A stretch of DNA of 26,757 nucleotides from JAVBOD01 sp031551045 (GTDB lineage: Bacteria; Bacteroidota; Bacteroidia; Bacteroidales; UBA932). The position numbers were made by a program, and so were the translations under genes. The stretch is from NCBI GenBank assembly GCA_031551045.1, contig JAVBOD010000062.1:1-26757 (forward strand), written 5' to 3'. The notes under the pieces are model-generated. The model made no database searches, had not been told where the DNA came from, and saw only the letters and a program-made list of their open reading frames with translations. This document shows positions 22,799 through 26,757 of this stretch, piece after piece (within the stretch, counting starts at the first letter, position 1; each line of letters opens with the position of its first letter).

Positions 22799-23566
22799 AT
22801 GAAAAAGATACTTCTGTTCACTTCTTTTGTGTGGTTGCTTGGCACTATTGCCTATGGGCAGGCAAGCGTTTTAAACGATATTCAACAGCAAATTGATACG
22901 GCATTTTACCGCTCGGTTAAATCCGGCCGGCTATCGGATTTAACGGCATTGGAGCGCTCGCTGTCGGCCGATACAAATCCGCTATCTGTCTATTGGCAGG
23001 CTTATGCCAAGTATTATGAAGCCGCTTATTATCTTACTAAAAACGACAAAGAAATAAGCGAGAAAGTGATTAATGAAGGTATTAGTCTTTTGAATGACAA
23101 GAGAGACAAGACTTCGGACGATTATGCCTTGCTGGCCATCATGCAGACTTTTTCGATGCAGTTCATGACCAACGCTATTAAGATGAAATTCCGGTCGAAT
23201 ACGATTTTGAAAAATATCGACCGCGCCATTCAAGACGATGATAGCAATGTGCGGGCTTATTTGGCGGGAGGCGTTACCGATTATTATACACCGGCGGAAT
23301 ATGGCGGCCGCAAGAAAGTGGAGGGCTATTTAAAAAGGGCCGTTTCGCTGAACAGCCGGAGAGTAGCGGGCGCTGAGCAACCCACTTGGGGAAAAGAATT
23401 AGCCTATCAACTGCTGATCAATTTTTATTTGGATAAAAAAGAGGACGACAAAGCAGAACATTATATGGAAGAAGCCTTGCGCCTGTATCCTTCCGATTAT
23501 GGCTTGAATCAATTGCAGCGGGAAATCGAACAATCGTACGGATTATTGAGAGAGATAATGAGGTAA
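22799..23566 (+). CDS. periplasmic TPR-like helical-repeat protein
   Basis: 255 residues with a signal peptide (KKILLFTSFVWLLGTIAYG). The mature part is almost wholly helical, with TPR-like pairs: VYWQAYAKYYEAAYYLTKND at about 66-85, a central block with DRAIQDDDSNVRAYLAGGV, and the C-terminal LAYQLLINFYLDKKEDDKA followed by MEEALRLYPSDYGLNQL. This is the usual form of Bacteroidota periplasmic scaffold or adaptor proteins; partner unknown. The short segment TPAEYGGRKKVEGYLKRA resembles TPR proteins in which a parental segment precedes a long helix. It is followed by a strong bidirectional terminator and is separate from the DUF2141 gene by 140 nt that contain its candidate promoter. Confidence 0.75.
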   Translation: MKKILLFTSFVWLLGTIAYGQASVLNDIQQQIDTAFYRSVKSGRLSDLTALERSLSADTNPLSVYWQAYAKYYEAAYYLTKNDKEISEKVINEGISLLNDKRDKTSDDYALLAIMQTFSMQFMTNAIKMKFRSNTILKNIDRAIQDDDSNVRAYLAGGVTDYYTPAEYGGRKKVEGYLKRAVSLNSRRVAGAEQPTWGKELAYQLLINFYLDKKEDDKAEHYMEEALRLYPSDYGLNQLQREIEQSYGLLREIMR

Positions 23567-23583
23567 GAATCGGCAACCGTAAA

Positions 23584-23624
23584 TAAAAAATCGCATATAT
23601 ATTCAGCCTATATGCGATTTTTTA
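23584..23624. terminator. bidirectional terminator between convergent genes
   Basis: A perfect 16-bp stem (23584-23599 with 23609-23624; core TCGCATATA / TATATGCGA) around a 9-nt loop, with A-runs on the left arm and T-runs on the right, so it works on both strands. It lies 17 nt past the plus-strand stop and 22 nt from the end of kbl. Confidence 0.92.
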
Positions 23625-23646
23625 TTACACTATTGTTTTGCTAATA

Positions 23647-24837
23647 TTACTTTATCACACCTAATTCTTTTCCTACTTTCACAAAAGCGGTAATCGCTTT
23701 GTCCAAGTGTGCTTTTTCGTGTCCGGCCGAAATCTGCACGCGAATGCGGGCTTGGTCTTTGGGCACTACCGGATAGTAGAAACCAACCACGTAAATACCT
23801 TCTTCCAACATGCGGGCTGCAAAATCCTGCGAAAGTTTTGCATCATAAAGCATCACTGCACAAATGGCGCTTTGCGTAGGTTTGATATCAAAGCCGGCCG
23901 CTATCATTTTTTCGCGGAAATAGCGGACATTTTCCTGTTGTTTGTCATGCAATTCATCGCTTTCGTCCAGCATTTTGAATACTTCTAAACTGGCGCCCAC
24001 TACCGCCGGTGGAATAGAATTGGAAAATAAATAAGGGCGGGAGCGTTGACGCAACAAGGCTATAATTTCCTTCGGGCCGGTGGTAAATCCGCCAATGGCG
24101 CCGCCGAAAGCTTTTCCGAGTGTTCCGGTATAAATATCAACTCGGCCATAGGTGTTGAAATGTTCGCTCACGCCGCGGCCGGTTTTTCCGACTACGCCGG
24201 CAGAGTGGCATTCGTCCACCATCACCAGGGCGTTATACTTTTCGGCCAATGCGCAAATTTTATCCATTGGCGCTACATTGCCATCCATAGAGAATACGCC
24301 ATCGGTAACGATAATGCGGTAACGTTGCGCCTGTGCTTTTTTCAGGCATTCTTCCAACTCATTCATGTCGGCGTTGGCATAGCGGTAGCGTTGCGCTTTA
24401 CACAAGCGAACGCCATCGATAATAGAAGCGTGGTTGAGGGCATCGGAAATAATAGCGTCGTTTTCATCGAACAGCGGTTCGAAAACGCCGCCATTGGCAT
24501 CAAAACAAGCGGCATATAGAATGGCATCTTCCGTTTTGAAATACCGTGCAATAGCCGCTTCCAATTCTTTATGAAGATCTTGTGTGCCGCAAATGAAGCG
24601 TACGCTCGACATGCCATAACCATGCGTATCCATGGCTGCTTGCGCCGCTTTAACCACCCGCGGATGATTCGACAGGCCTAAATAATTGTTGGCGCAAAAA
24701 TTTAATACTTCTTGTCCTGTATTTACGCGAATAGCCGCTTGTTGCGGAGTCACGATAATACGCTCGTTTTTGTAAAGCCCCGCTTGTTCGATTTCGGTCA
24801 GCGTATCGGCCAAATGATTTTTAAAATTTCCGTACAT
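23647..24837 (-). CDS. kbl: glycine C-acetyltransferase (2-amino-3-ketobutyrate CoA ligase)
   Basis: 396-residue PLP enzyme that splits 2-amino-3-oxobutyrate with CoA into glycine and acetyl-CoA, the second step of threonine breakdown. Seen: NFCANNYLGLSNHPRV, SVRFICGTQDLH, the PLP-side VMVDECHSAGVVGKTGRG, and the lysine that binds PLP, Lys242, in YTGTLGKAFGGA. Length matches the family. It normally works with L-threonine dehydrogenase, which is not encoded in this window. The short region upstream (24838-24939) holds an inverted repeat and no clear -33/-7 pair, so transcription may come partly from the nuclease gene behind it. Confidence 0.95.
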   Translation of the reverse strand: MYGNFKNHLADTLTEIEQAGLYKNERIIVTPQQAAIRVNTGQEVLNFCANNYLGLSNHPRVVKAAQAAMDTHGYGMSSVRFICGTQDLHKELEAAIARYFKTEDAILYAACFDANGGVFEPLFDENDAIISDALNHASIIDGVRLCKAQRYRYANADMNELEECLKKAQAQRYRIIVTDGVFSMDGNVAPMDKICALAEKYNALVMVDECHSAGVVGKTGRGVSEHFNTYGRVDIYTGTLGKAFGGAIGGFTTGPKEIIALLRQRSRPYLFSNSIPPAVVGASLEVFKMLDESDELHDKQQENVRYFREKMIAAGFDIKPTQSAICAVMLYDAKLSQDFAARMLEEGIYVVGFYYPVVPKDQARIRVQISAGHEKAHLDKAITAFVKVGKELGVIK

Positions 24838-24867
24838 ATTGAGTAGATATTAGTTTCACCTTTCAGG

Positions 24868-24925
24868 TTTCAGGTTTTTTATTTCACGTTTAATAATCCT
24901 GAAAACTGAAATAAAAAACTTGAAA
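24868..24925. repeat. inverted repeat between the nuclease and kbl genes
   Basis: 18-nt arms at 24868-24885 and 24908-24925 pair with one G-T wobble; the core is GTTTTTTATTTC / GAAATAAAAAAC. The unit TTTCAGG is also directly repeated (24861-24867 and 24868-24874). It follows the nuclease stop by about 15 nt on the minus strand and could end that transcript or be a dispersed repeat. Confidence 0.6.
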
Positions 24926-24939
24926 TAACAAGCTGTAAA

Positions 24940-25713
24940 TTATTTATAGATATAATTCAAAACAGCGGCTAAATGCTCGGCAGCCTTTGTCAGGCGCGAT
25001 TCTAAAAGCGGCAAATATTCGTAATTATACTTGTAAGCATTTCCCGTCTTATCGGCAGAATGGTAAATAACCGGCACGGCAGCGTATGTTTCCCACGCCC
25101 AATCAAGAATCATGGATGTTTGCCCGTTAAAATTTATTTTCTGCAATTTATTCACCCGCATTAAATGTGTGGCGTATTCGGTATAGCTTAATTTTTGAAA
25201 ATCGACTATTGCGTCATCCCATAAGCTGTGCAAACTCCTCTCGCTGCCTTGCCATTTGATACGCACTTTGTTTCCGCCCTGATCTTCCGGATAGCCCAAA
25301 TGCATGGGGCAATGCATGTCTTCTATCAAATGCACCAGCATCTTCAACATATTCGTATCGTTCGGATGTTGTTTCAAATAGGCTGTCAAGCTTACCACAC
25401 GATAAATGTTTTCTCCATGGATTTTTTTCAGCGCTAACGTGTCAAAAGCCGCGCGGGATAGATTTGCTTCCATATCCGAGTAATGCCATACGGAGGTGCT
25501 GTCGTAGGCCGGATTATTGCGTACAAAATCGCCCCAATTGGAAATCATGGCCACGCTGGCATTATCGAAGAGCGCCGTGATGCGTTGGCGAACTTTTTTA
25601 TCTAACAAACTTTCGCTCATCTCGCCGATAATACGATGCCCCGAAGGCCCCCAGGCCGAAGCCGTAAAAGCAATCACAAAGCAGAAGGACAAAAAGGTAA
25701 AAAATCGTTTCAT
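24940..25713 (-). CDS. secreted S1/P1-type zinc nuclease
   Basis: 257 residues. A signal peptide ends at Ala20, leaving Trp21 as the mature N-terminus, as needed in this family where the N-terminal Trp amino group helps bind zinc. Further zinc-ligand positions are visible: GPSGH (His26), NWGDFVR, VWHYSD, VHLIEDMHCPMH, and LHSLWDDAI, matching the ordered ligands of S1/P1 nucleases with a three-zinc centre. Such enzymes degrade single-stranded DNA and RNA and release 3'-phosphate; outside the cytoplasm this suits nucleic-acid scavenging. It starts 9 nt after the pepE stop and is probably cotranscribed with it. Confidence 0.93.
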   Translation of the reverse strand: MKRFFTFLSFCFVIAFTASAWGPSGHRIIGEMSESLLDKKVRQRITALFDNASVAMISNWGDFVRNNPAYDSTSVWHYSDMEANLSRAAFDTLALKKIHGENIYRVVSLTAYLKQHPNDTNMLKMLVHLIEDMHCPMHLGYPEDQGGNKVRIKWQGSERSLHSLWDDAIVDFQKLSYTEYATHLMRVNKLQKINFNGQTSMILDWAWETYAAVPVIYHSADKTGNAYKYNYEYLPLLESRLTKAAEHLAAVLNYIYK

Positions 25714-25722
25714 GATGATTGC

Positions 25723-26433
25723 CTATTGCATTAAAAAGTTGATATCGTCGTTAGCGGTATATTCTTTCGGTTCCTGTCCGTATTTGAATACCCGCAACGT
25801 ACGCTGCCCGTCCATGCGCAATTTGTTGCCTTCTACATAGAACATGCAAGCTTCGCGTAAACCGGCCACATAGCGGTTCTTATTGGCGGCCAGATATTCC
25901 ATAATCCGCTGTTCGCGTGTTTCGCCGCCGTGTCCTTCGGGATGTGCATCTAAATAATGCGGATTGATCTGGAAAGGAATCAGGTTAAAGGCATTGAAAC
26001 TTTGCGGTTCTACAATCGGCATATCGTTAGTGGTGCAAATAGTAGGGCACGTCAGGTTCGAGCCGGCGCTCCAGCCTACGTAGGGCGTTCCGGCCAGCAC
26101 TTTTTGGCGCACCATTTCTACTAATCCTAAGTCTTGAATACTTTTCAGCAAATGGAAAGTATTTCCACCTCCTACTACAATGGCCTGTGCTTCGGCAACC
26201 GCTTTTCGAGCATCGGAATGACGGTGAATACTATCTACTTCGATGCCTAAGGGAAGTAACTTGTCACTTACTTTCTGTTCGTATTCGTCATACGAGAAAG
26301 TAACGGCAGCAAAAGGGAAGAATAAGGCTTTTCTTACTTTTTTTGCTTTTAAAAAATCGGCAATACGTTGTTTGCAATACTCCAAATAGGGCTCTCCTAC
26401 ATTGGTAGAGTTGCTGATTAATAGAAGGTTCAT
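25723..26433 (-). CDS. pepE: dipeptidase E (alpha-aspartyl dipeptidase)
   Basis: 236-residue cytoplasmic peptidase of family S51 that cleaves dipeptides with N-terminal aspartate. The fold and catalytic residues are visible: VVGGGNTFHLL, the nucleophile motif GWSAGSN with Ser122, Asp137 in TNDMPI, and His159 in INPHY, each shifted by two from the Salmonella Ser120-Asp135-His157 triad; GHGGETREQRI follows. No signal peptide, as expected. It is the first gene of a likely two-gene operon with the S1/P1 nuclease (9-nt gap). Upstream, a TTTG (26491-26488) and a poor -7 match TAAATTGC (26469-26462) with an 18-nt spacer are the only promoter candidates. Confidence 0.95.
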   Translation of the reverse strand: MNLLLISNSTNVGEPYLEYCKQRIADFLKAKKVRKALFFPFAAVTFSYDEYEQKVSDKLLPLGIEVDSIHRHSDARKAVAEAQAIVVGGGNTFHLLKSIQDLGLVEMVRQKVLAGTPYVGWSAGSNLTCPTICTTNDMPIVEPQSFNAFNLIPFQINPHYLDAHPEGHGGETREQRIMEYLAANKNRYVAGLREACMFYVEGNKLRMDGQRTLRVFKYGQEPKEYTANDDINFLMQ

Positions 26434-26757
26434 GCTATATGAGATTTAGTAAAATAAAGAAGCAATTTACGAAGATTTTTTGAATTACAAAAAAACAATA
26501 GGGGCAGTGCTGACGTATCTAAATGCTGTTGGACTAAAGGGCGCTTGCCACGAAGTGGTATATGAATAACCACGGGTTGCGTTTCGCTTACCCGTGGTTA
26601 CCCATATCAGCATAGCCTTTCGCGCGGCGCTCTTCAAGTGTTTCAAGGCTCGGACTTGTTGCCGCGCGCTTATTAACATCTATCCCGAAGGGGATAAAAT
26701 AATGGCACAAATTACAATGTAGATGCGTTTGCCCCGGGGCAATGAGGCGCTAAAAAG
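26434..26757. repeat. gene-free region packed with REP-like palindromes
   Basis: No credible gene is present in this 324-nt stretch. Palindromes seen: CCACgaaGTGG (about 26549-26559); a 48-nt element at 26560-26607 with ATATG / CATAT ends and a perfect TAACCACGGGT (26567-26577) / ACCCGTGGTTA (26590-26600) stem; CGCGCGGC / GCCGCGCG (26621-26628 and 26661-26668); TATCCC / GGGATA (26681-26686 and 26691-26696); and TTGCCCCGGGGCAA (26729-26742). The array continues to the window end and resembles composite REP elements. Confidence 0.7.

Noticed and set aside
24046..24519. 157-residue frame antisense to kbl
   Set aside because: Complete overlap with a well-conserved enzyme gene and no family pattern.
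26485..26679. 64-residue frame on the minus strand at the window end
   Set aside because: It runs through several palindromes and its sequence shows no protein-like pattern.

Overview
The window reads as an ordinary chromosomal stretch of a Bacteroidota genome, most likely Bacteroidales or a close relative. Four things point there. Exact or near-exact TTTG / TAnnTTTG (-33/-7) promoters sit in front of several genes. SecD and SecF are fused in one chain. The families are typical of the phylum: DUF3244 secreted proteins, TPR lipoproteins with a LuxR-type C-terminus, DUF2141, 2TM and DUF4269 proteins, PepE, and a secreted DPP IV. Starts are preceded by A-rich sequence rather than strong Shine-Dalgarno motifs. 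A species cannot be named from this sequence alone. No rRNA, tRNA, CRISPR array, prophage or intact transposase gene was found.

Layout from left to right. 1-1627 (+): the 3' part of an L-serine ammonia-lyase gene followed 10 nt later by a secreted esterase. 1631-2329 (-): a PnuC transporter. 2330-2730: an AT-rich gap. 2731-3648 (+): an AraC regulator whose 3' end overlaps a DUF4269 gene by 34 nt. 3615-7261 (-): a probable operon nfeD, DUF5362, dipeptidyl peptidase IV, DUF4269, with a consensus promoter at 7296-7326. 7457-9652 (-): a membrane-spanning TPR/LuxR-type regulator upstream of a small secreted DUF3244 protein. 9756-11615 (-): a periplasmic PD40 / coiled-coil / double-SPOR protein, divergent from 11710-14805 (+) secDF. 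14900-16754 (+): a LolD-type ABC ATPase, the tRNA m6A37 methyltransferase TrmN6, and an L-rhamnose mutarotase-like protein. 16906-17932 (-): two small unrecognised membrane-associated proteins.

18228-22658 (+) carries a membrane protein overlapped by a winged-helix regulator, a 2TM protein, a TonB-dependent receptor and a secreted DUF2141 protein. This block is rich in palindromic repeats. 22799-23566 (+) is a periplasmic helical-repeat protein. 23647-26433 (-) holds pepE, a secreted S1/P1-type nuclease and kbl. 26434-26757 has no gene but is dense in palindromes.

Metabolically the window leans towards peptide and amino-acid use (serine ammonia-lyase, DPP IV, PepE, Kbl) and envelope biogenesis (SecDF, LolD-like ATPase, NfeD, SPOR protein). 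The less ordinary content is: (i) the TPR-TM-HTH regulator with its DUF3244 neighbour; (ii) the winged-helix / 2TM / receptor / DUF2141 block; (iii) several palindromic repeat types, one forming a perfect 33-nt in-frame palindrome inside the receptor gene and one a 143-nt nested inverted repeat; and (iv) -7 promoter boxes lying only 4-5 nt from start codons, suggesting leaderless or nearly leaderless mRNAs.
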